Shown here one piece after another: positions 49,756 through 60,931 of a DNA stretch of 64,000 bases. Source of the stretch: Scylla paramamosain (lineage: Eukaryota; Arthropoda; Malacostraca; Decapoda; Portunidae). Under the pieces are notes generated by a model. The model was not told the DNA's origin, did no database searches, and saw only the letters and a program-made list of their open reading frames with translations. Both the position numbers and the translations under genes were made by a program. Each line of letters begins with the position of its first letter. The stretch's first letter is position 1. The stretch lies in contig NC_087156.1 in the NCBI RefSeq assembly GCF_035594125.1, positions 12,916,806 to 12,980,805 on the forward strand. Direction: 5' to 3'.

Positions 49756-51426
49756 AAATATTTCGTTGATAAATTACATTCAGGACTGTTAGGGAATATC
49801 TCTTACAGAAGAATAAGATCGCAGAAGAATGATCCTAAATGGATGACTAAGTTTAAAACATTACATAGGGCGAAAGAGAAGTATATATGAGATTAAAGAC
49901 AGGGGAAGTGGTTTTAAGACCATAATATAAAGAATTAAAAAATCAGGAGTTTAACAAGCAAAGCTAAAAATAGTTATGAATTAAAGGTAGCCAGCCAAGC
50001 GAAGATGGACCCCAAGGGATTTTATTATTCATATAAGACGAAGAATAGAGAAACAATAGTTCCTTAAAGACAGCAGAATGGGACCTGCTTAGTTGTTGGG
50101 AGGAGATTAGTAAAATTGTGAACGAGTATTTTTTAACTGGCTTTGCCAAGGAAAACATGCAGGATTTGCCGAAGAGTGACAAGATATTTAGAGTAGAAGA
50201 AAATGAGAAGCTGACAGATATTACCATAAATAAAGAGATAGTGGAACAGGAGATAGATAAGCTGAAAAGTTCAAATCACCAGGACCGGATGAAACATATT
50301 CCAGAGTATTTAAGAATTGGAAAAAGGTTATAAGTAATCTGGATAAGGTCATGGCCAAGCGGCAGGCGACAGAGTGTTGTAATAAACGGCTCTAAATCCG
50401 AGTGGGGTCAAGTAATTAGTGGGGTGACAAAGGGATTATTAGTATTAGGGCCGATGTTGTTTGTAATATATGTCAATGACTTGGATAGTGGAATTAGTAG
50501 TGTTGTTAGTAAATTTGCGGATGACACGAGAGTATGTAGATTAATTAGGTCAGAATCGCATACCATCGCCTTGCAGGCAGATTTTGATAGGATGAACGAA
50601 TGGACAGACAGATGGCAAATGCAGTTTAATATCAACAAATGCAAAGCACTTAGCGTAAGTAGAAGAAACCCACACAGTAGTTACACAATGAACAACCAAG
50701 TTCTGGTAGGTTCAGGGTTAGAAAAAGATTTGAAATTTAAAGTTAGCTCTGAACTCCGTCTAAGAAAGCAATGCAAAGAGGCCAGAAACAAAGCAAATAG
50801 TGTATTATGATTCATTTTCAGGAGTGCTAAAAGTAAAACTCCCGAAGTAATATTAAAGTTATATTTAGCGGTGGTCAGACTTCATCTAGACTACGCTGTC
50901 CTATTCTGGTCACCACATCACAGGAAGGATAAAGGTCTATTAGAATCACTTCAAAGGAGAATGACTAAAAGGATACAGGGGATGAGGAGTATTCCTTACG
51001 AAGCGAGATTCAAGCTGTTAAATTTACATTCTAGAGAGAGACGTAGGTTAAGAGTGGACCTGATAGAAGTCTTTAAGTGGTATATGGGTTATAACAAGGG
51101 GAACATAATGAAAATTCTTAGAATCTGTAACCATGATAGAACAAGAAAAATAGAACATCAAGTTTTCAGGGTTGAGCCTGAAAACTTGATGTTCAAAAAG
51201 GAAACAGGAAGGAATTGGTTTTCAAATACAGTAGTAGATGATTGGAACGGACTTAGTAATCAAGCTGTTAGTGCTGAGGCATTTGGCAACTGTAAGAGAA
51301 AATTACACATTTATAGATGGGGATGATAGGTAGAAATACGTAGGCATATTTCATACAAGTACTGCCACGTGTAGGCCAGATGTCTTCTTGCATATTTACT
51401 TATTTCTTATGTTCTTATGTTCTTAT
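49756..51426 (+). mobile_element. LINE-B copy 2: 5'-truncated, degenerate CR1-like LINE
   Basis: Same boundaries, same internal loss of the first RT motifs (join near 50335-50360), same octamer ATGTTCTT 3' end (51409-51424) and same flanking satellite as copy 1. It was therefore copied along with its surroundings rather than inserted independently. It is the better preserved copy: the pre-RT linker frame is open at 50118-50333 (contains VEQEIDKLKSS), with six T where copy 1 has seven, and the C-terminal frame has one stop. Earlier linker sequence (49756-50117) is broken by several stops. Non-functional. Confidence 0.88.
50361..51326 (+). pseudogene. LINE-B copy 2 RT C-terminal pseudogene
   Basis: One continuous frame, broken only by TGA at 50808-50810. 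It starts with GRRQSVVINGS and continues through a substituted PQG motif (GVTKG), GPMLFVIYVNDLD and the catalytic FADD at 50514-50525. After the stop it continues with LDYAVLFWSPH, RMTKRIQGM, FKWYMGYNKG and NWFSNTVVDDWN, ending in a TGA at 51324-51326. These blocks are characteristic of CR1-like RT and its C-terminal extension. The shared TGA, shared PQG loss and missing N-terminal palm show it was dead before duplication. Confidence 0.88.
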
Positions 51427-54400
51427 TACCAAAAGCGTGTATTTTCAGTGTTTTTCAGCTATTCCGTGAAAAATAAAATGCCAAAATGCATGCAAAGAAC
51501 CCTAAATGAGGAAAAAAAAAGGGACATTACGAGAAACGTGCATTATAAGTGTTTTTGAGATTCTTAGATACCAAAACCCTGAAACTTATGAATAACACTC
51601 TTAATTGAGAAACAGAACAACCTTACCAAATGCGTGCATTTTGAGTGTTTTTCACATTCTTGGTTACCAAAAACCCAAATTGCATACGAAACTAGCGTTA
51701 TGTGGAAAAAAAAAGACATTTCTAGAAAAGTGTCTTGTGAGTGTTTTTGAGCGTGTTAAAAAATAAAGCACTAAAAAGCAGGGCAATCACATTACACGGG
51801 AATAAAACCAACTTTTACCAAGAACTTGCCTTTAAGTGTTTTTGAGCTCCTAATATACCAAAACGCTAAAACGCATGCAAAACACATTTTATGAAGAAAC
51901 AGAATAACATTACCAAAAACATGTATTTTGAGTGTTTTTGATCATGTTACCTATAAAAACGCTTAAATACATGCAAAGAACCCTATGTTTGGGAAACGAA
52001 AGGACATTACGAGAAACGTGTATTATGAATGTTATTAAATTCCTTAAGCACCAAAAAGCTAAAATCCACAAATAACACTCTTTATAATGAGAAAAAAAAA
52101 AAGAATCTTCCTTTTTTTTGTTATTTTTTTTTTATAGGTACCGAGATGCCAAAATTCTGGCAAAATTCAGGGAAATTATATGGAAAAAAAGAACATTATC
52201 AAAAAAAGTTAATTTTAGCTTTTTTTTTCGGACAGTTATGTACCAAAACCTAAATTGCATGAAAAGTCACCTCAATAGGGAAATTAAACGACTTTAACAG
52301 AATCCTGTCTTTTGAGTGTTTTTCAGCATGTTAGGCACCAAAACAATAAATAATATGGAAGTCACTCTATATAGGAATCCAAAACAAAATCACTTAACAC
52401 TTGTCTTTTCAGTGTTTTACGTAGAAACACGCTAAAAACGGATGCAAACAGACCAACATGAAGAAATAGAATAACACTGCCAAAAAGGTATATTTTGAGT
52501 GTTTTTTAACCTGTTACCTACAAAAAACGCGAAAATGGATGCAAAGCACACTATATTGGGAAACAAAAAGGACATTACGAGAAACCTGTATAATGAGTGT
52601 TTTTTAGTTTCACAACAACCACAAGGCAAAAGTTTCTTAGATACCAAAATGCTGAAACTCATGAATAACACTCTTGATTGAGATACAGAACAACCTTACC
52701 AAATGCTTGTATTTTGAGTATTTTTTACATTCTTAGTTACCAAAACACGAAATTGCATACGAAACTAGGTTTATGTGGGGAAAAAATTATATTGCCAGAA
52801 AATGTCTTTTGAGTGTTTATGAGCGTGTTAAGCAATAAGGTACTTAAAAGAAGGGCAATCACATTACATGTGAATAAAACAAACTTTTACCAAGAACTTG
52901 CCGTTAAATATTTTTGAGCTCCTTACATACCAAAACGCTAAAACGAATGCAAAGAATCCTTCATAGAGAAACTCAAAAACATTACAAAAAACATGTATTT
53001 TGAGAGTTTTTGATCATGTTACCTATAAAAACGCTTAAATACATGCAAAGAATCCTATGTTTGGAAAACGAAAGGACAATAGGAGAAACGTGTATATAAG
53101 TGTTTTTAAATTACTTAAATACCAAAAAGCTAAAACCCACAAATGACACTCTTTATGAAGAAACAAAAAAATAAAAATAAAAATAAATAAATGAAATAAA
53201 AGAAAATATTATTATTTTTTTTTTGTTATTCATCTTCATACGTACCGAGATGCCAAAATTCTTTTAAAATTCAGGGAAATTATGTGGATAAAAGAACATT
53301 ATCGAAAAAGTTAATTTTAGCTTTTTTTTCGGACTGTTATGTACCAAACCCTAAAATGCATGCAAAGCCTGCTATATGGGAAAATTAAACGACTTTAAAA
53401 GAAAACTGTCTTTTGAGTGTTTTCAGCATGTTAGGCACCAAAACGATAAATAATATGGAACTCACTCTATATGGGAATCCAAAACAAAATTACTGAAAAC
53501 GTGTCTTTTCAGTGTTTTACGTAAAAAAAAACGCTGAAACGGATGCAAACAGACCAATATGAAGAAATAGAATAACATTACCAAAAAGGTATATTTTAAG
53601 TATTTTTGAGCTTGTAACCAACAAAAAAAAAAAAACGAGAAAATTGATGGAAAGCACTCTATATTGGGAAATAAAAACACATTACGAGAAACGTGTATAA
53701 TGAGTATTTTATAAATTCACAAGAACCACGAAGCAAAAAACGCAAAAACTAGTTTATATGGAGAAGTTTCTTAGGTACCAAAATGCTGAAACTCCTGAAT
53801 AACACTCTTAATTAAGAAACAGAAAAACATTACTAAATGCGTGTATTTTGAGTGTTTTTCACATTCTTAGTTACTAGAACCCCAAATTGCATGCGAAACT
53901 AGCTTTATGTGGGAAAAAAAATGACATTACCAGAAAAGTGTCTTTTGAGGATTTTTGAGAGAGTTAGGCAATAAAGCACTAAAAAGGAGGGCAATCACAT
54001 TACATGGGAATAAAACCAACTTTTACCAAGAACTTGCCTTTAAGTGTTTTTTTTAACTCCTTATAAGCCAAAACGCTAAAACACATGCAAAACTCCCATT
54101 ATGGAGAAACAGATTAACATTACCAAAAACATGTATTTTGAGTGTTTTTGATCATGTTACCTCTAAAAACGCTTAAATACATGCAAAGAACTCTATGTCT
54201 GGGAAACGAAAGGATATTACGAGAAACGTGTATTATGCGTGTTTTTAAGTTCCATAAGTACCAAAAAGCTAAAACCTTTTTATAGAGAACAAATACAGAT
54301 ATAACTAACAAATAGGATTTTTTTTTTTTGTTATTCTTCTTCATAGGTACTGATATGCCAAAATTCTGGCAAAATTCAGGGAAATCATGTGTAAAAAAAA

Positions 54401-57400
54401 AACATTATCAAAAAAGTTAATTTCAGCTTTTTTTCGGACTGTTATGTACCAAACCATAAAGTGCATGCAAAGCCAACTATATGGGGAAATTAAACGACTT
54501 TACGAGAAACCTGTGTTTTTAGTGTTTTGAGCATGTTAGTCACCAAAACAATAAATATTGAAGTCATTCTATGTGGGAATCCAAAACAAAATTACTTTGA
54601 ACGTGTCTTTTTTGTGTTTTACGTAGAAAAAACGCTAAAACGGATGCAAACCAACCAATATAAAGAAATAGAATAAGATTACCAAAAAGGTATAATTTGA
54701 GTGTTTTTTTTAGCTTTTTACTTATAAAAAACGCGAAAATGGATGCAAAGCTCTCTCTATTGGTTAACAAAAGGACATTACGAGAAACGTGTATAATGAG
54801 TGTTTTATAGATTCTCAAGAAGCACAAGGCAAAAAACGGAAAAACTCATATATATGGAGAAGTTTCTTAGATACCAAAATGCTGAAACTCCTGAATAACA
54901 CTCTAAATTGAGAAAAAGAACAACCTTACCAAATGTGTGTTTTTTGAGTGTTTTTCACATTCTTAGTTACCAAAACCCCAAATTTTATGTGGGAAAAAAA
55001 TGACATTACCAGATAAGTGTCTTTTAAGTGATTTTTTTTTTTAGCATGATAGGCAATAAAGCACTAAAAAGCAGGGCAATCACATTACATGGGAATAAAA
55101 CTAACTTTTACTAAGAACTTGAATTTAATTGTTTTTGAGCTCCTTATATACCAAAACGCTAAAACGAATGGAAAACACCCTTTATGGAGAAACAGAATAA
55201 CATTAACAAAAACATGTATTTTGAGTGTTTTTGTTCATGTTACCTACAAAAACGCTTAAATGCATGCAAAAATCCTTATTTTTGGAATTTAAAGGACATT
55301 TCGAGAAACATGTATTAGGAGTGTTTTTAAGTTCTTTAAGTACCATTTAGCTAAAACCCATAAATAACACTGTTTATAGAAAAAAAATATAAAAAGATAA
55401 AAATTTATTTATTTTTTTGTTATTTATCTTCATAGGTACCAAGATGCCAAAATTCTGGCAAAATTCAGGGAAATTATGTGAAAAAAAAACATTTTGAGAA
55501 AAAGGTAATTTTAGCTTTTTTTTCGGACTATTATGTACCAAACCCTAAAGTGCATGCAAAGCCACCTATATGGGGAAAATTAAACGTCCTTACCTGAAAC
55601 CTCTTTTGTGTTTTTTTTTTCTGCATGTTAGGCACCAAAATGATAAATAATATGGAAGTCACTCAATGTAGGAATCCATCACAAAATTACTGAAAAAAGT
55701 GTCTTTTCAGTGTTTTACGTAGAAAAACGCTAAATCGAATGCAAACCAACGAATATGGAGAAATAGAATAACTTTACCAAAAAGGTATATTTTGAGTGTT
55801 TTTGAACTTGCCTTCAAAAAACGTGAAAATGGATGGAAAGCACTCTATATTGGGATACAAAAGGACATTACGAGAAACGTGTATAATGAGTGTTTTATAG
55901 TTTCACAACAGCCACAAGGCAAAAATCGAAAACTCGGTGTATATGGAGAAGTTTCTTAGATACCAAAATGCTGAAACTCAGATATAACACTCTTAATTAA
56001 GAATACAGAACAACCATACCAAATGCATGTATTTTGAGTGCTTTTCACATTCTTAGTTACCAAAACCAAAAATTGCATGCGAAACTAGATTTATGTGGGA
56101 AAAAAATGACATTACCAGAAAAGTGTCTTTTCAGTGTTTTTGAACGTGATAGGCACTAAAGCACTAAAAAGGAGGGCAATCACATATGGGAATAAAACCA
56201 ACTTTTACGAAGAACCTTAACGTGTTTTTGAGCTTCTTACATACTAAAACACTATAACGCATGCGAAACACCCTTTATGGAGAAACAGAATAACATTACC
56301 AGAAACATGTATTTTGAGTGTTTTTGATCAAGTTACCTATAAAAACGCCTAAATACATGCAAAGAACCCTATGTTTGGAAAATGAAAGGACATTACGAAA
56401 TCCGTGTATTATGGGTGTTTTTAAGTTCCTTAACTACCAAAAAGCTAAAACCCACAAATAACTCTTTATAGAGAGAATTTTTTTTTTTTTGTTATTCATC
56501 TTCATAGGTACCAAGATGTCAAAATTCTGGCAAAATTCATTTAAATTTTGTAAAAAAAAATCATTATAAAAAAAAATTTAGCTTTTTTCCGGAGTTATGT
56601 ACAAACTCTGAAGCGCATGCAGATCCACCTATATGGGGAAATTACACGACTTTACCAGAAACCTGTCTTTTGAGTGTTTTTTAGCAATTTCAACAATACT
56701 ACTTAAAACGTGTCTTTTCAGTGATTTACGTAGAAAAACGCTAAAACGGATGCAAACCAACCAATATGAAAAAAAAATAGAATAACATTACCAAAAAGAT
56801 ATATTTTGATGTGTTTTTGAGCTTGTTACCTACAAAAAATGCAAAAATGGATAGAAAGCAATTTATATTGGCAAAGAAGAGGACATTACGAGAAACGTGT
56901 ATGAGTGTTTTATAGTTTGACAAGAACCACAAGGTAAAATACTCAAAAACTCGTGTACATAAAGAAGTTTCTTACATATCAAAAAGCTGAAACTCATGAA
57001 TAACACTTTTAATTTTGAAACAAAAATACCTTACCAAATGTGTGTATTAGAAAAGTTTCTTACATACCAAAATGCTGAAACTCATGAATAACACTTTTAA
57101 TTAAGAAATAGAACAACCTTACTAAATGCCTGTGTTTTGAGTTTTTTTCACATTCTTAGTTACCAAAACCCCAAATTCCATGCAAAACTAGCTTTATGTG
57201 GGAAAAAAAATGATATTACCAAAAAAGTGTCTTTTGAGTGTTTTTGAGCGTGTTAGGCAATAAAGCACTAAAAAGCAGGACAATCATATTACATGGGAAT
57301 AAAAACAACTTTTACCAAGAACTTGCCTTTAAGTGTTTTTGAACTCATTACATACCAAAACGCTAAAACGCATGCAAAACACCTTTTATGAAGAAACAGA

Positions 57401-58710
57401 ATAAAATTACCAAAAACATATATTCTAAGTGTCTTTAATCATGTTATCTATAAAAACGCTTAAATACATGCAAAAAACCTAATGTTTCCGAAACAAAAGG
57501 ACATTACGAGAAACGTGTATTATAAGTGTTTTTAAGTTCCTTAAGTACCAAAAAGTTAAAACCCACAAATAAGACTCTTTATTTAGAAAAAAGTAAGAAA
57601 ATAAAAAAATAGGATTTTATTTTTTGTTATTAATCTTCATAGGTACTGAGATGCCAAAATTCTGAGAAAATTCAGGGCTATTATATGATAAAACAAAAAT
57701 TATCAAAAAAGAAAATTTTAGCTTTTTTTCGGACTGTTATGTACCAAACACTAAAGTGCATCCAATGACTCCTATATGAGAAAATTAAACGACCTTACCA
57801 GAAATCTGTTTTTTGAGTGTTTTTCAGCATGTTAGGCACCAAAACGATTAATAATAAGGAACTCACTCTATATGAGAATCCAAAACAAAATTGCTAAAAA
57901 CGTGTTTTTTCTTTGTTTTACGTAGAAAAACGCTAAAACGGATGCAAAACTACCAATATCAAGAAATAGAAAAAAATTACCAAAAAGGTATATTTTGAGT
58001 GTTTTTGAGCTTGTTACAAAAAAAAAACGCGAAAATGGATGAAAAGCACTTTATATTCGGAAGCAAAAGAACATTACGAGAAACGTGTATAAATGAGTGT
58101 TTTATAGTTTCACAAGAACTACAAAGCAAAAAACGTAAAAACTCGTGTATACAGAGAAGTTTCTTACATTCTAAAATGCTGAAACTCTGGAACAACACTC
58201 TTAATTGAGAAACAGAACAATCTTACTAAATGCGTGTATTTTGAGTGCTTTTCACATTCTTAGTCACCAAAACCCCAAATTGCATGCGAAACCAGCTTTA
58301 TGTGGGTAAAAAATGACATTACTATAAAAAATATCTTTTGAGTGTTTTTGAGCGTGTTAGGCAATAAAGCACTAAAAATCAGGGCAAACACATTACATTG
58401 GAATAAAACCAATTTTTAACATGAACTTGCCTTTAAGTGTTTTTGAGCTCCATATATACCAAAACACTAAAACGCATGCAAAATACACTTTATGGTGAAA
58501 CAGAAGAACATTACCAAAAACATGTATTTTGAGGGTTTTTGATCATATTACCAATAAAAACGCTTAAATACATGTAAAGAAGCCTATTTTTGGGAAACAA
58601 TAGGACATTACGAGAAACGTGTATTATGAGTGTTTTTTTAAGTTCCTTAAGTACCAAAAAAGATAAAACCCATAAATAACACTCTTTATAGAGAAAAAAA
58701 AGAAAAAAAA

Positions 58711-58730
58711 AATATATATATATATATATT
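58711..58730. repeat. AT dinucleotide microsatellite in monomer 8
   Basis: The A-run/T-run of monomer 8 here has grown an (AT)n tract between its A-rich (58694-58711) and T-rich (58730-58738) halves. It lies immediately before a collapsed unit (58745-58790) and could be a breakage-prone point. Confidence 0.8.
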
Positions 58731-59033
58731 TTTTTTTTGTTATTCATCGAAAATATTCATGCGAAAATTCTGGCAATATTCTTTGAGAATCGAAAACAAA
58801 ATCACTGAAAACGTGTCTTTTCGGTGTTTTACGTAGAAAAACGCTAAAACAGATGAAAACCAACCAATATGAAGAAATAGAATAACATTACCAAAGAGGT
58901 ATATTTTGAGTGTTTTTGAGCTTGTTACCTACAAAAAACGCGAAAATGGATGCAAAGCACTCCCTATTGGGAAAGAAAAGGACATTACGAGAAACATGAA
59001 TAATGAGTGTCTTATTATTTTCGGGCAAAAGAA

Positions 59034-59057
59034 CTTGTGGTTCACAAGAACCACAAG
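59034..59057. repeat. Perfect 10-bp hairpin, second occurrence (opposite orientation)
   Basis: CTTGTGGTTC, loop ACAA, GAACCACAAG. The surrounding unit (about 58880-59130) is the reverse-complement relative of 41090-41330, including the AAAAGAACTTGTGG insert, so the two units share one origin. Confidence 0.85.
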
Positions 59058-60455
59058 GCAAAAAACGCAAAAACTCGTGTATATAAAGAATTTTTTTAGA
59101 TACCAAAATGCTGAAACTCATGAATAAAAATCTTATTTGAGAAACAGAACAACATTACCAAATGAGTGTATTTTGAGTGTTTTTTTCATATTCTTTTCCA
59201 AAACCCTAAATAGCATGCGAAACTAGCTTTATGTGGGAAAAAAATGACATTACCAGAAGTATCTTTTCAGTGTTTTGAGCGTGTTAGGCAATAAAGCACT
59301 AAAAAGCAGGGCAATCATATTACATTGGAATAAAACCAACTTTTACCAAGAACTTGCCTTGAAGTGTTTTTCAGCTCCTTACATACCAAATCGCTAAAAG
59401 GCATGCAAAACACTCCTTTATGGAGAAGCAGAATAACATTACCAAAAATAAGTGTTTTGAGTGTTTCTTTTTATCATGTTACCTATAAAAACGCTTAAAT
59501 ACATGCAAAGATCCCCATATTTTGGAAACGAAAGGACATTACGAGAAATGTGTATTATGAATGTTTTTATGTTCCTTAAGTACCAAAACGTTAAAATACT
59601 ACAAATAACAGTCTTTATAGAGAAAAAAAATAGCATTTTTATTTTTTTGTTATTGATGTTCATAGGTACCAAGATGCCAAATTTCTGCCAAAATTCAGGG
59701 AAATTATGTGGAAAAAACATTATCGAAAAAGTAAGTTTTACCTTTTTTTTCGGAGTTATGTTCCAAACCATAAATTGTATGCAAAGCCACCTATCTGATG
59801 AAATTTAATGACTTTACAAGAAATCTCTCTTTTGAGTGTTTTTTCTGCATGTTAGGTAACAAAACGATAATAATATGAAAGTCAATCTATATGGAAATCC
59901 AAAACAAAATGACTGAAAACGTGTCTTTTAAAAGATTTACGTAGAATAACGCTAAAGCGGATGCAAACCAACCAATATGAAGAAATAGAATAACATTACC
60001 AAAAAAGTATATTTTGTGTGTTTTTGAGCTTGTTACATAAAAAAACGGGAAAATGGATGCAAAGCACTCTATATAAGAAAAAAAAAGACATAACGAGAAA
60101 CGTGTATAATGAGTGTTTTATAGTTTCACCAGAATCACATGGCAAAAAACGCAAAAACTCGACTGTATGCAGAAGTTTCTAAGATACCAAAATACTGAAA
60201 CTCATGAATAACACTCTTAATCAAGAAACAAAACAACCTTACTAAATGCGTGTATTTTGTGTGTTTTTTTACATTCTTAGTTACCAAAACCCCAAATTCC
60301 ATGCGAAACTAGTTTTATGTGGGAAAAAAATGACATTACCAGAAAAGTGTTTTTGAGTGTTTTTGAGCGTGTTAGGCAATAAAGTACTAAAAAGCAGGGC
60401 AATCACATTACATGGGAATAAAACCAACTTTTACGAAGAACTTGCCTTTTAGTGT

Positions 60456-60466
60456 TTATGACACCC
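60456..60466. other. Orientation flip (− to +), copy 2
   Basis: Reverse monomer 1 (CTTGCCTTTTAGTGTTTATGA) meets + monomer 3 (CACCCATTTAGTAAGGTTG) exactly as at 30043. Confidence 0.8.
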
Positions 60467-60931
60467 ATTTAGTAAGGTTGCTCTGTTTCTCATTTAAGAG
60501 TGTTATTCATGAGTTTCAGCATTTTGGTATATAGGAAAGTTCTCCATATACAAGAGTTTTTGCGTTTTTTGCCTTGTGGTTTTTTTTGAACTATAAAACA
60601 TTCATTATACACTTTTTTCGCAATATGCCTTTGTTTCCCAATAAAGAATGCTTTGTATCCATTTTCGCGTTTTTTTGTAACAAGCTCAAAAACACTCAAA
60701 ATATACATTTTTGGTAATGTTGTTCTGCTTCTTGATATTGGTTGGTTTGTATCAGTTTTAGCGTTTTTTTACGTAAAACACTGAGAAGACACGTTTTCAG
60801 TAATTTTCTTTTGGATTTCCACATAGAGTGAGTTCCTTATTATTTATCGTTTTGGTGCCTAAAATGCTGAAAAACACTCAAAAGACAGATTTCTGGTAAG
60901 GTCTTTAATTTTCTCATATGAGAGGCTTTGC
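60462..60931 (+). repeat. Small forward-oriented satellite island
   Basis: About 470 bp holding the end of monomer 3, then monomers 4, 5, 6 and 7 in forward order. It has a clean flip on each side (60461 and 60932) and is the shortest orientation block in the window. Confidence 0.85.

Larger units (their letters stand above)
51427..60461 (-). repeat. HOR satellite block, − orientation (block 5)
   Basis: Reverse HOR units, landmarks at 52137, 53241, 54346, 55435, 56507, 57642 and 59665; the unit expected near 58745 is collapsed. It tracks 12837-19350 unit by unit, then skips about two units at about 58015. At 59880-60460 it resembles 29440-30043. No genes; frames such as 54564-54827 or 59461-59808 are satellite frames. 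Confidence 0.88.
38370..60793 (+). repeat. Segmental duplication, copy 2
   Basis: Direct copy of 1718-30198. It carries about 1.73 kb at 40131-41868 that copy 1 lacks, and it retains 151 bp (47967-48117) and about 79 bp (49191-49269) deleted from copy 1. It lacks roughly two HOR units relative to 19.4-21.6 kb: near 58015 the sequence switches from resembling 19.3 kb to resembling 21.6 kb. It is also collapsed around 58745-58790. It ends just after the − to + flip at 60461, where it stops resembling 30.2 kb. Confidence 0.75.

Noticed and set aside
49964..50227. 87-codon reverse-strand frame and similar antisense frames at 11818-12048 and 50408-50644
   Set aside because: They are the antisense shadow of LINE-B coding sequence.
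59461..59808. 115-codon frame overlapping a 110-codon frame on the other strand
   Set aside because: Both are chance frames through the same satellite unit; overlapping frames on both strands argue against either being a gene.
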